Below, piece by piece: positions 26,130 to 33,945 of a stretch of DNA of 64,000 nt. Source of the DNA: an uncultured Clostridia bacterium (GTDB lineage Bacteria > Bacillota > Clostridia > TANB77 > CAG-508); NCBI GenBank assembly GCA_934133005.1, contig CAKPAI010000002.1, forward strand, positions 1-64,000, given 5' to 3'. Numbering within the stretch: the first letter of the stretch is position 1; the number at the start of each line of letters is the position of its first letter. Position numbers and translations under genes: made by a program. The notes beneath the pieces were generated by a model. The model ran no database searches. It saw only the letters and a list, made by a program, of their open reading frames with translations, and had not been told where the DNA came from.

Positions 26130-26158
26130 ATTTTACAACAAATTCTTCGTAAACACAA
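26130..26158 (-). promoter_or_regulatory. Promoter of the Tad-like operon
   Basis: Minus strand TTGTGT (26153-26158), 17-base spacer, TAAAAT (26130-26135). The leader contains GTCACGGGAAAAGTGAC, a small hairpin whose first 11 bases recur in the miaB leader. No other strong promoter is apparent across the next 12 kb. Confidence 0.65.
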
Positions 26159-26217
26159 CGATATTTTTAAGTTGTAATTTATTTTTAATCTGGTTGTAAT
26201 TTTTTTGTAATAATGTC

Positions 26218-26266
26218 AAAAAAGTCCTACTATCATCATTGTTTTAGACGATAAAAGTAAGACTTT
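26218..26266 (-). terminator. Terminator of the DUF2651-like gene
   Basis: Minus strand stem AAAGTCTTACT.../...AGTAGGACTTT followed by six T residues. It insulates the Tad-like operon from upstream transcription. Confidence 0.75.
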
Positions 26267-26271
26267 TCTTT

Positions 26272-26679
26272 TTATCTTATTCTATACCTTGCATATCTCC
26301 TATTATTGCAATCACATCCACTAGAACTATCATTTATTATACTTGTTGCCGATAAAGTATTTGTTTCAATATTATTACTTGCGCAATTATTAGCGCTTAA
26401 ATTTTGTGAGCTTATATTTTTTACATTTAAATTTGATATTTCCATACTCTTTATTTTGCAAGTCAAACATGTTAAATACGCTGTTATGTATGCAATAATT
26501 GTATATAATATTGTATTTAATAAAAATGTAGTTGTATCTTCAAAAGCAGTAAATGTTAATATAAAAAATATAGCAAATATTATTCCTGAAACTAATATTG
26601 GACATTTAAGTAGCTTTTGTAGAGCTATTGAAAATATGATTGTAGCTATTGGTAATACAACATAAAAAAGCAAATTCAT
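26272..26679 (-). CDS. Small membrane protein, DUF2651-like, with Asn/Ser-rich tail
   Basis: A 135-residue protein: three hydrophobic segments in the first 85 residues (MNLLFYVVLPIATIIFSIALQKLL; PILVSGIIFAIFFILTFTAF; LNTILYTIIAYITAYLTCLTC) as in the DUF2651/YbeF group. A polar tail follows of near-repeats NLNVKNISSQNLSANNCASNNIETNTLSATSI, ending GCDCNNRRYARYRIR. The tail looks like short beta-helical or repeat sequence. The ATG at 26679 has AGGAGTG upstream. An ATG ten codons earlier has no such site. Function unknown. Confidence 0.65.
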   Translation of the reverse strand: MNLLFYVVLPIATIIFSIALQKLLKCPILVSGIIFAIFFILTFTAFEDTTTFLLNTILYTIIAYITAYLTCLTCKIKSMEISNLNVKNISSQNLSANNCASNNIETNTLSATSIINDSSSGCDCNNRRYARYRIR

Positions 26680-26763
26680 AATATTTTCACTCCTATAAAA
26701 ATTTTTCATGTTTTTTACATAAAATTTCTTTATATATCATATTACTTTTGTTATTTTTTGTTA

Positions 26764-27501
26764 CTATTTATACTCCACTTTTACTAAATATAGTCCATGC
26801 GCAGGAAGAGTTTTTCCTGCATTTTGTCTGTCTTTCTTTTCAATAATTTCTTTTATATCTTCTGGTTTTATCTTTCCAAGCCCTACATCTAATAGAGTTC
26901 CAGAAATTATTCTAACCATATTATATAAAAAACCATTTCCGGTAAGCTCAATAAAAATTCTTTCTCCTTCTTTTCTTACTTGCGCATTATATATGGTCCT
27001 TACACTATTTTTTCCACTCGTTCCACTAGACTTAAATGCTTTAAAATCATGTTCTCCCTCAAAATACTTTGCAGCTTCTTTCATTTTCTCTACATCTAAC
27101 TCAATTGGATAACAATATTCTAAATTCCTATATATTGCTGTTCCTGTTCTTGAATTATTTATTATATATCTATATGTTTTATTTTTTGCATTATATCTGC
27201 TATGAAATCTTTCATCTACTTCTTCTGCTTTTTTTATTACAATACTATTTTTTAATTGTGAATTTAATGCAATTGGTATTTTTTCTATTGGAAAATCAGA
27301 ATTCACTTTAAAATTTGCAACTTGTCCTAAACTATGTACTCCAGCATCTGTTCTTCCTGAACCAATAAGATCAACTTCTTCATGCATTATATTAAATATT
27401 GCTTTTTCAATTTCACCTTGAATATTTAGTTTGTTAGGTTGTTTTTGCCAGCCATTAAAATCTTTGCCATCATATTCTATGGTAAGTCTTATATTTCTCA
27501 T
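26764..27501 (-). CDS. truA: tRNA pseudouridine synthase A
   Basis: Makes pseudouridine at positions 38-40 of tRNA anticodon stems. The 245-residue protein has the start RLTIEYDGKDFNGWQKQPN, the catalytic aspartate in SGRTDAGVHSLGQVANF, and the C-terminal motif GNGFLYNMVRIISGTLLDVG. Full length. AAAGGAA precedes the ATG. Downstream of cdaA on the same strand, separated by 60 bases. Confidence 0.96.
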   Translation of the reverse strand: MRNIRLTIEYDGKDFNGWQKQPNKLNIQGEIEKAIFNIMHEEVDLIGSGRTDAGVHSLGQVANFKVNSDFPIEKIPIALNSQLKNSIVIKKAEEVDERFHSRYNAKNKTYRYIINNSRTGTAIYRNLEYCYPIELDVEKMKEAAKYFEGEHDFKAFKSSGTSGKNSVRTIYNAQVRKEGERIFIELTGNGFLYNMVRIISGTLLDVGLGKIKPEDIKEIIEKKDRQNAGKTLPAHGLYLVKVEYK

Positions 27502-27561
27502 TCTAAAGTTCCTTTCATAAATATTAGAATAAGTTAGCTAAAACTTTAGCTAACTTATATT

Positions 27562-28464
27562 TTAGTCTTTCTTTTCTTCTTTTTCTTTTGCTTTATCCTC
27601 TTTTTTAGATTTTTCTTTTATTTCTAATCTATTAGTAATTATATTCTTTATTAAAATTTGCTTTAAAGCTTCTTCTTTAACATCAGCAATCAAAGTTCCA
27701 TCTTTTGCAATTGAAACTTTGCCAGATTCTTCCGAAACAACAATTGCAATTGCATCTGTTTCTTTTGAAATTCCAACTGCTGCTCTATGTCTTGTTCCTA
27801 AATCTTTTGAAATATCTTGATTATTTGCAAGTGGCAAAATACTTGCAGCAGATGCTATTCTATTATTCTTTATTACTACTGCTCCATCATGTAGCGGAGT
27901 CTTTGGTACAAATATATTTACCAATAATTGAGGAGATATTTCACTATTCATTGCAATACCTGTATCTATTACATCACTTAAGCTTATATCTCTTTGTATT
28001 ACTATCAAAGCTCCTGTTTTAGTTTTTGCCATTTCTTCAACAGCAATTACTATTTTATAAATATCTTCTCTGGTTCTTGTTGCAATATCCTTTTCCATTC
28101 CAAAATAATGTGTAAATTTGTTTGTTCCTATTTGTTCTAGTCCTCTTCTTATTTCTGGTTGAAATATAATTATAAGTGCAATTACTCCAGATGGCAAAAA
28201 AGCTGTAAGTACAGAATGTACAATTGTTAAATTAAGCATTCCACTTAACCATGTAATTAATATAAAAAGAATAATTCCTTTCATAAGTTGCATAACTTTT
28301 GAATCTTTGGCATATCTAAAAATTTTATATACAACAAATATAACAATCGATAAGTCTATTATTAAAGATATTATAAGCCATGGATTTTCTTTTAACATCG
28401 TAAAATAATTATTAAAATTCATTCCCCAATTATAAATTGTACTATTTAAAAAATTTTCTTCCAT
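27562..28464 (-). CDS. cdaA: Diadenylate cyclase CdaA (c-di-AMP synthase)
   Basis: Membrane-bound enzyme joining two ATP into c-di-AMP, which controls potassium and osmotic balance. Three transmembrane segments lie in residues 27-110 and the DisA_N catalytic domain follows, with DGAVVIKNNRIASAASILPLA and RHRAAVGISKETDAIAIVVSEESG. The C-terminal tail is Lys/Glu-rich (KEKSKKEDKAKEKEEKKD). The usual partner CdaR is not next to it here. Preceded by a 38-residue membrane micro-protein. A second synthase, DisA, is at 54.7 kb. Confidence 0.95.
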   Translation of the reverse strand: MEENFLNSTIYNWGMNFNNYFTMLKENPWLIISLIIDLSIVIFVVYKIFRYAKDSKVMQLMKGIILFILITWLSGMLNLTIVHSVLTAFLPSGVIALIIIFQPEIRRGLEQIGTNKFTHYFGMEKDIATRTREDIYKIVIAVEEMAKTKTGALIVIQRDISLSDVIDTGIAMNSEISPQLLVNIFVPKTPLHDGAVVIKNNRIASAASILPLANNQDISKDLGTRHRAAVGISKETDAIAIVVSEESGKVSIAKDGTLIADVKEEALKQILIKNIITNRLEIKEKSKKEDKAKEKEEKKD

Positions 28465-28482
28465 TTTCTTAATCCTTTTATC

Positions 28483-28599
28483 TTATTGATTTATTAAATA
28501 AAATATTAAAGTTGCTGATACTGCAAGTACCATAAGCACTGCAAGAATTGCAGCCATTACTTTTACAAATATTCTTCCTGCTTCATTTTTCTTAGCCAT
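28483..28599 (-). CDS. 38-residue membrane micro-protein (DUF4044-like)
   Basis: ATG at 28599, with AGGAGG eight bases ahead, opens a 38-residue frame: MAKKNEAGRIFVKVMAAILA followed by VLMVLAVSATLIFYLINQ. The basic start and single transmembrane segment match the tiny DUF4044-type proteins of Firmicutes. Its stop lies 18 bases before the cdaA start, so it is probably co-expressed with CdaA and might contact it. The excellent ribosome-binding site is the main evidence that it is real. Confidence 0.75.
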   Translation of the reverse strand: MAKKNEAGRIFVKVMAAILAVLMVLAVSATLIFYLINQ

Positions 28600-28673
28600 T
28601 ATTTTTCCTCCTAGCATAAATCTCTTTTACATAATATATTTATACCATTTTTCAAGTTATTTTTCAAGACATT

Positions 28674-30680
28674 TTACTTTAATAATTCACTTAGTACAAT
28701 TATAAACATAGCATGTGACCATCCTAAACCAATTATCCATTCTGGCATCATTGTATTATTACTTACCTGTTCTGCTAAAAATCCTAAATCTGAACATGTA
28801 TTTAATACAAAAGCTAAACACTCCCATGCCTTGTTTTTGTTTCCTACACCTATATAATACATTGCCATCCATAAAGTAGCAATTGGCCATGGATTTTTTC
28901 CTCCCATATATGTATCTTGCTCAAATCTTAAATATCCACCAGTATAGGTTCTTAATGTCAAATTTATTTTTTCTATAGTATTTTGTATTCTTTTATCATT
29001 GTAATTAAATACTTCAAAAGGATAAACTGTACCAAGTACACTTATATCTGTTTTTTCGTCTTTTATATTTCTTCTTAACGTTTTAGTTTTATCATTATAT
29101 AAATTTTCATTAATATACTTTTTAATATTTTCTAATTCTTTTTCAATTTTAGAATCATTTTTCGTTATTTTTTCTATCTTTAATCTATTATTTTCAAATT
29201 TAGGCTTTTCTATTTCATATATTTTTTTCATTGCAATTAATGCAGAATATATGCTTGCAAGCGAATACAAATGTATGCCTTCATTCATTTCCCATATATC
29301 ATAACTCAAATGCTTGTATACTTTATCTTTTTGTTTTCCTTGTTTTATTATATCTTCTATAATTGCATTTTTTACTACATCTGGATTTTCTTCTTGCTCA
29401 TCAAATAGATTTTCCAAATATCTAAATATGAAGTCAAGTGCATTTTCGCACATTTTCAAACTATTATCTAGAAACTTTACATTCTTTGTTTCTTTATAAT
29501 GTTCATAGACTCCATGTATAACACTTGCTGTTTCATCTATTTGATATCCCCAGCAAGGAGCCAATCTTCCATCTGTATAAAATCTTTGCTCCCACATGCC
29601 ATTTCTACTTTGTGTTTTTTGACAAAAGTTATCATAAAATTTTTCTGTCTCTTTTACCATTTTTAGCTTATCACATGCTTTTGCAACAAACACTGCATCT
29701 CTTGGCCAACAATATGAATATCTTCCAGAATATTTTCTTTCTTCGTCAATTTCAACAGCCGAAGAAAATCCTCCTGTAGTATCATTCTGAAGTAATGGAA
29801 ATAATAATATAGTTCTTTTATATATGTCTAAAAGATTTTCTGCATACATATTGTTATCACTTCTTATCAATTTTTCTATACTATTTTTCTTATTTTCTCC
29901 CAAAAGATTTAATCCATCATGCTTTTCTATATATCTTTTCCAATATTTTTTTACATTTGCATATTCTTTTTTAGTATCTAGCCTTTTTAGCTCTTCTGCC
30001 TTTTCTTCTATAATGTTAAAACTTTTAGAAACATTATTGTTTTGTATGTACATAAACAAATTAAATTCTAATTTTTCTCCTGGTTTTAAAGTACCTAAAT
30101 TATAAGTAACACCTGAATCATTGCTCATTCCTATATAATCTTTATCATTAAGAATTGCCTCATTTATTTGGCTTTCTATATCATTTATTCTATGACCACT
30201 TATTGATTTATTAGAAAATGTAGCTATTGAAAAATCATGGGCATATTGTATCATTCCATTGTCAATAACCTTACATGATACCATATTGTTATAATCTGAA
30301 AATAGCTTACTTCTTATAATAAAACTTAAATCTAAATCAACTTTATTATCATTTGCAAATGTATATTTTCTAATTAACATATTTTCTTTCAAACTTGCAA
30401 AGTCTGTCTGTGTAATTAGTAATTTAAAATATGTGTTTGATATTTCAGTATTTAAAATATTTGTATCTTCAGCATAATACTGATAATATCTGTTATTTAT
30501 GTCATCATGCAAATATATTATTGCAGAATCATTTACTTTAACTCCTACGTGAAATAATTCAATAAATTGCCTAAAATCAATGTCAGGATAATACATTCTT
30601 AAAAGCTCTCCATTCTTACTAATGGTAGCTTTTATGTTTTTATTACCTACAATAGCATCATTAAAATTTTTCTTATTCAT
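28674..30680 (-). CDS. Glycoside hydrolase family 15 protein (glucoamylase-like)
   Basis: Predicted cytosolic (no signal peptide) glucosidase acting on alpha-glucans or isomalto- or trehalose-type substrates. The N-terminal beta-sandwich occupies residues 1-250. The (alpha/alpha)6 barrel follows, with GRYSYCWPRDAVFVAKAC, NGMWEQRFYTDGRLAPCWGYQIDETASVIHGVYEHY and a C-terminal GGYLRFEQDTYMGGKNPWPIATLWMA. This is the layout of bacterial and archaeal GH15 enzymes. Length 668 is typical. AGGAG precedes the ATG. It lies 12 bases downstream of the beta-CASP gene. Substrate unknown. Confidence 0.85.
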   Translation of the reverse strand: MNKKNFNDAIVGNKNIKATISKNGELLRMYYPDIDFRQFIELFHVGVKVNDSAIIYLHDDINNRYYQYYAEDTNILNTEISNTYFKLLITQTDFASLKENMLIRKYTFANDNKVDLDLSFIIRSKLFSDYNNMVSCKVIDNGMIQYAHDFSIATFSNKSISGHRINDIESQINEAILNDKDYIGMSNDSGVTYNLGTLKPGEKLEFNLFMYIQNNNVSKSFNIIEEKAEELKRLDTKKEYANVKKYWKRYIEKHDGLNLLGENKKNSIEKLIRSDNNMYAENLLDIYKRTILLFPLLQNDTTGGFSSAVEIDEERKYSGRYSYCWPRDAVFVAKACDKLKMVKETEKFYDNFCQKTQSRNGMWEQRFYTDGRLAPCWGYQIDETASVIHGVYEHYKETKNVKFLDNSLKMCENALDFIFRYLENLFDEQEENPDVVKNAIIEDIIKQGKQKDKVYKHLSYDIWEMNEGIHLYSLASIYSALIAMKKIYEIEKPKFENNRLKIEKITKNDSKIEKELENIKKYINENLYNDKTKTLRRNIKDEKTDISVLGTVYPFEVFNYNDKRIQNTIEKINLTLRTYTGGYLRFEQDTYMGGKNPWPIATLWMAMYYIGVGNKNKAWECLAFVLNTCSDLGFLAEQVSNNTMMPEWIIGLGWSHAMFIIVLSELLK

Positions 30681-30692
30681 TAGTTTTTTCTC

Positions 30693-32345
30693 CTACTTAT
30701 TTTCTATTATTTCAACAATCTTTTGTTCTAATTCTTTAACTCTAGCATTTATTTTTTCTAGTTCTGCATCATCTGAGTCTTTATCCAAAAATTCATCTTT
30801 TACAATGTTACCCATGTCTTCGATTTCCTCTTGTAAAGTTTGAATTCTATCAAGAAGCTCAAGTCTTAAATATTTTTCAGACACAGCATCTTTATAATTC
30901 TTTTCAACTTTCAAGCTCTCGTCCAAAGTATAGGTTTCACCATAGCTTGGAATTGTTACTCCAATTCCTGTACTTTCAACAATTTTATTTTTTAATACTA
31001 ACTGACTTTCAGGTTCTCCATGTACTAAAAATATATGCTTTGGTTTCTTTATAAAAGAATATACAAAATTTAATAACCACTCTTGGTCAGCATGTCCTGA
31101 ATAACCTTCAATGTATTCAATTCTTGCTTTTACATTAAATTCTTCGCCAAATATCTTTACTTTTTTTGCACCATCTACAATATTTCTTCCCAATGTTCCC
31201 GGAGCTTGATATCCAACAAATAATATTGTTGATTTTGGATTCCAAATGTTATGTTTTAAGTGATGTTTTATTCTTCCAACTTCGCACATTCCACTTGCAG
31301 ATATTATTATTGAGGGCATATCCATTTCATTTAATGCCTTTGATTCTTCTGCTGTCTTTGTAAATTGAAGTCCTGGAAAGTCTAGTGGATTATCTCCACG
31401 TTCAATTATCTCTTGAGTCTCATAATCAAATAAGTCCTCATTTTTCTTAAATATTTCTGTGGCAGAGATTGCAAGTGGGCTATCTACATATACTGGTGTT
31501 TTCATTAAAGTTTCATATTCTTTTCTAAATGTATCATCTTGCATTTTTTCGTCTTTTATCAAATTTATTTCATATAAAATTTCTTGAGTTCTTCCTACTG
31601 CAAAAGATGGAATTACTACTGTTCCACCATTGTTTATTGTTTCAGATACTATTTTTAAAAATTCTTCGGCTTTATTTTGACTTCTCATATGAAGTCTATC
31701 ACCATAAGTTGATTCCATTACTAAATAATCTGCATCATCAATCATTGTAGGCTCTGATAAAAGTGGAATATCGTTATTACCTAAATCTCCTGAAAATACA
31801 GTTTTAGTTGTTTTTCCATCTTCTTCTACCCATACCTCAATTGTAGCAGAACCTAACATATGACCTGCATCATTAAATCTTGCATGTATATGTTCATCTA
31901 AATCTATTACTTCATCATACTTTATTGGCTCAAATAGTTCTAAACATTTTGTTGCTTCTTCTGCTGTATATAGTGGTGGTCTTGGCTTTTCGCCTTTTCT
32001 TAATCTTCTTCTATTTTTCCATTCATTTTCTTGTTCTTGAATATGTCCACTATCTGGAAGCATAATTTCACACAATTCACATGTTGCTTTTGTTGCATAT
32101 ATTCTTCCTCTAAAGCCTTCATTATACAATTTTGGAATTCTTCCAGAATGATCTATATGTGCATGTGTTAAAAGCATAAAATCAATATCTTTTACATCAT
32201 ATAAAAAAGGAGCTTCGTTTTCTAATTCGTCTTGCACCTTTCCTTGATACATACCACAATCCACTAAAAATTTCTTTCCTGCAGCTTCTACTAAAAAGTT
32301 AGAACCTGTTACTGTTTTTGCAGCTCCTAAAAAGCTTATATTCAT
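30693..32345 (-). CDS. MBL-fold beta-CASP ribonuclease
   Basis: RNA-processing metallo-beta-lactamase of the beta-CASP/RMMBL type (YSH1-like), not RNase J. Metal-binding motif LLTHAHIDHSGRIPKL near residue 53. DAGHMLGSATIEVW and FSGDLGNND follow. The beta-CASP insertion contains VMESTYGDR and VVIPSFAVGRTQEILYEI. The RMMBL end is GYSGHADQEWLLNFV ... FLVHGEPES. A coiled-coil tail of about 60 residues is extra. ATG at 32345 with GGGAG upstream is preferred over an earlier ATG at 32381. Confidence 0.88.
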   Translation of the reverse strand: MNISFLGAAKTVTGSNFLVEAAGKKFLVDCGMYQGKVQDELENEAPFLYDVKDIDFMLLTHAHIDHSGRIPKLYNEGFRGRIYATKATCELCEIMLPDSGHIQEQENEWKNRRRLRKGEKPRPPLYTAEEATKCLELFEPIKYDEVIDLDEHIHARFNDAGHMLGSATIEVWVEEDGKTTKTVFSGDLGNNDIPLLSEPTMIDDADYLVMESTYGDRLHMRSQNKAEEFLKIVSETINNGGTVVIPSFAVGRTQEILYEINLIKDEKMQDDTFRKEYETLMKTPVYVDSPLAISATEIFKKNEDLFDYETQEIIERGDNPLDFPGLQFTKTAEESKALNEMDMPSIIISASGMCEVGRIKHHLKHNIWNPKSTILFVGYQAPGTLGRNIVDGAKKVKIFGEEFNVKARIEYIEGYSGHADQEWLLNFVYSFIKKPKHIFLVHGEPESQLVLKNKIVESTGIGVTIPSYGETYTLDESLKVEKNYKDAVSEKYLRLELLDRIQTLQEEIEDMGNIVKDEFLDKDSDDAELEKINARVKELEQKIVEIIENK

Positions 32346-32374
32346 TAGTTTATCTCCCTTCATCCTTTGCTTTT

Positions 32375-33922
32375 TTAACAAAATAGTCTTACTTTTTTAT
32401 TCATCTTTATGTTTATTAAATTTATTTTATCATAATCAATCTCAAAAGATTTTTCAATTTCTTGTTCATCATAAATATCTGCTATAATCTTTTCATCATC
32501 TTTTTTGTGCTCAAGCTTTACAGCTAAATCTTCCAAATCTATATTTCTACTCTCAAAAATAAATCTAAGAATATTATAACATATACTGGTGCTATCTGAT
32601 ATATTTGTTATTACTTCTTTATCTATTGCAATGTCAATTATCATATTAATTGTATTTTTTATATCTTCTTTAAGTTCCTCTTCATCTAGAACTCTTTCCT
32701 TATTATTAACTTTTAATAATAAAAAATATCTTATCCCATAAATAATATTTTTTATGTTTTCTTTTTCTTCTAAACTTTCTATATCTTTTGCAAATTTCTT
32801 TAGTACATTTCTTTGCAATTTTACTATTGTAGCTTTTCTAACATCTGTACGTTCTATATTCTGTAAAAGTCTGTCATAAAATTCAAATTCTTCTTTTAAT
32901 TTTTCACTTAACTTTATATACTCACTTGGGTTTAATAAGTTATTACTCTCTTTTATTTGATTTATTTTTTCTTCTCTTTCTTTTAAAAGCATATCTTCCA
33001 AATAGCTTATGCTAAAAATTTTCTCTTCATTTTTAAGTTTTGAATTTCTTTTAAAGTATTCTTCTCTTAGCTTTTCTTCGTTATTAGTAAGCTCATCTAT
33101 ATTGCCTATTTCTTTATTAAGTCTTTTCTTTTCTTCTGTTATGTAGTCTAGAAACTTATCTTTATCGTTTACTAACTCTAAATATTCTTTCTTATCGATA
33201 ATTTTTTTATTTATTTGTTCGTATATATCCATATTATTCAATGCCATATATGTATATATAAGTATATAAATATCTTCTAAATTTTCTCTATCACTTATTA
33301 CTAAACTTTTTATAAATTCACTATCTTTTAATATTATTTTCTTTATATTTTCTGTTCCAAATAGAATTTCTATTAGTTGATATATATAGTTATACATAAT
33401 CTCTAAATTATTTTGCATATTTACATTCCAAGACCATCCATCAAAATCTCTTACTATTTCAGAACAATCATTTATCATTGCTTCTTCGTAAAATTTAAGT
33501 AGAACATTCACTTCTTCATCTTCATTTTCTATTTTTAGTTTATCTACTTTAAATTTCATGGCATACAATGCTGTAATTAGGCTAACTTCATTTGCATAAG
33601 TTTTTATATAACCTTTTTTTATATCAATTATATATTTTTTATTTTCAGCTTCTAATTCCTTACTCTCTACGGTTTTAGGCGTTACCAAATCAATTTTGTC
33701 ACAATACTCAGAAATTATATATATAATTTCTGAAATTATTCCATCTTTTTCTTTTACCTTTACTTTAACTTTACTATAATCTTTATATGCGTTTTCTAAC
33801 TTATATAACATACTGAGTAGAAGATTTTTTACTGTTACATCAAAATCTTTTTTTTCTAATACTTCTTCTAGCTCTTTATTAAAATCAGACACTTTAAACT
33901 TGTCTACCATTTTGATTCTCAT
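32375..33922 (-). CDS. Coiled-coil protein of unknown function
   Basis: A 515-residue, highly charged, alpha-helical protein rich in Lys, Glu and Asp with long heptad-like stretches (DKFLDYITEEKKRLNKEIGNIDELTNNEEKLREEYFKRNSKLKNEEK). No signal peptide, membrane segment or catalytic motif. Start at 33922 or at the ATG four codons later. It sits 23 bases downstream of ftsK and ahead of the beta-CASP gene in the same direction, so a cell-division or chromosome-related structural role is possible but not shown. Confidence 0.6.
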   Translation of the reverse strand: MRIKMVDKFKVSDFNKELEEVLEKKDFDVTVKNLLLSMLYKLENAYKDYSKVKVKVKEKDGIISEIIYIISEYCDKIDLVTPKTVESKELEAENKKYIIDIKKGYIKTYANEVSLITALYAMKFKVDKLKIENEDEEVNVLLKFYEEAMINDCSEIVRDFDGWSWNVNMQNNLEIMYNYIYQLIEILFGTENIKKIILKDSEFIKSLVISDRENLEDIYILIYTYMALNNMDIYEQINKKIIDKKEYLELVNDKDKFLDYITEEKKRLNKEIGNIDELTNNEEKLREEYFKRNSKLKNEEKIFSISYLEDMLLKEREEKINQIKESNNLLNPSEYIKLSEKLKEEFEFYDRLLQNIERTDVRKATIVKLQRNVLKKFAKDIESLEEKENIKNIIYGIRYFLLLKVNNKERVLDEEELKEDIKNTINMIIDIAIDKEVITNISDSTSICYNILRFIFESRNIDLEDLAVKLEHKKDDEKIIADIYDEQEIEKSFEIDYDKINLINIKMNKKVRLFC

Positions 33923-33945
33923 TTTCTTCTACCCTTTCTTTAGTA

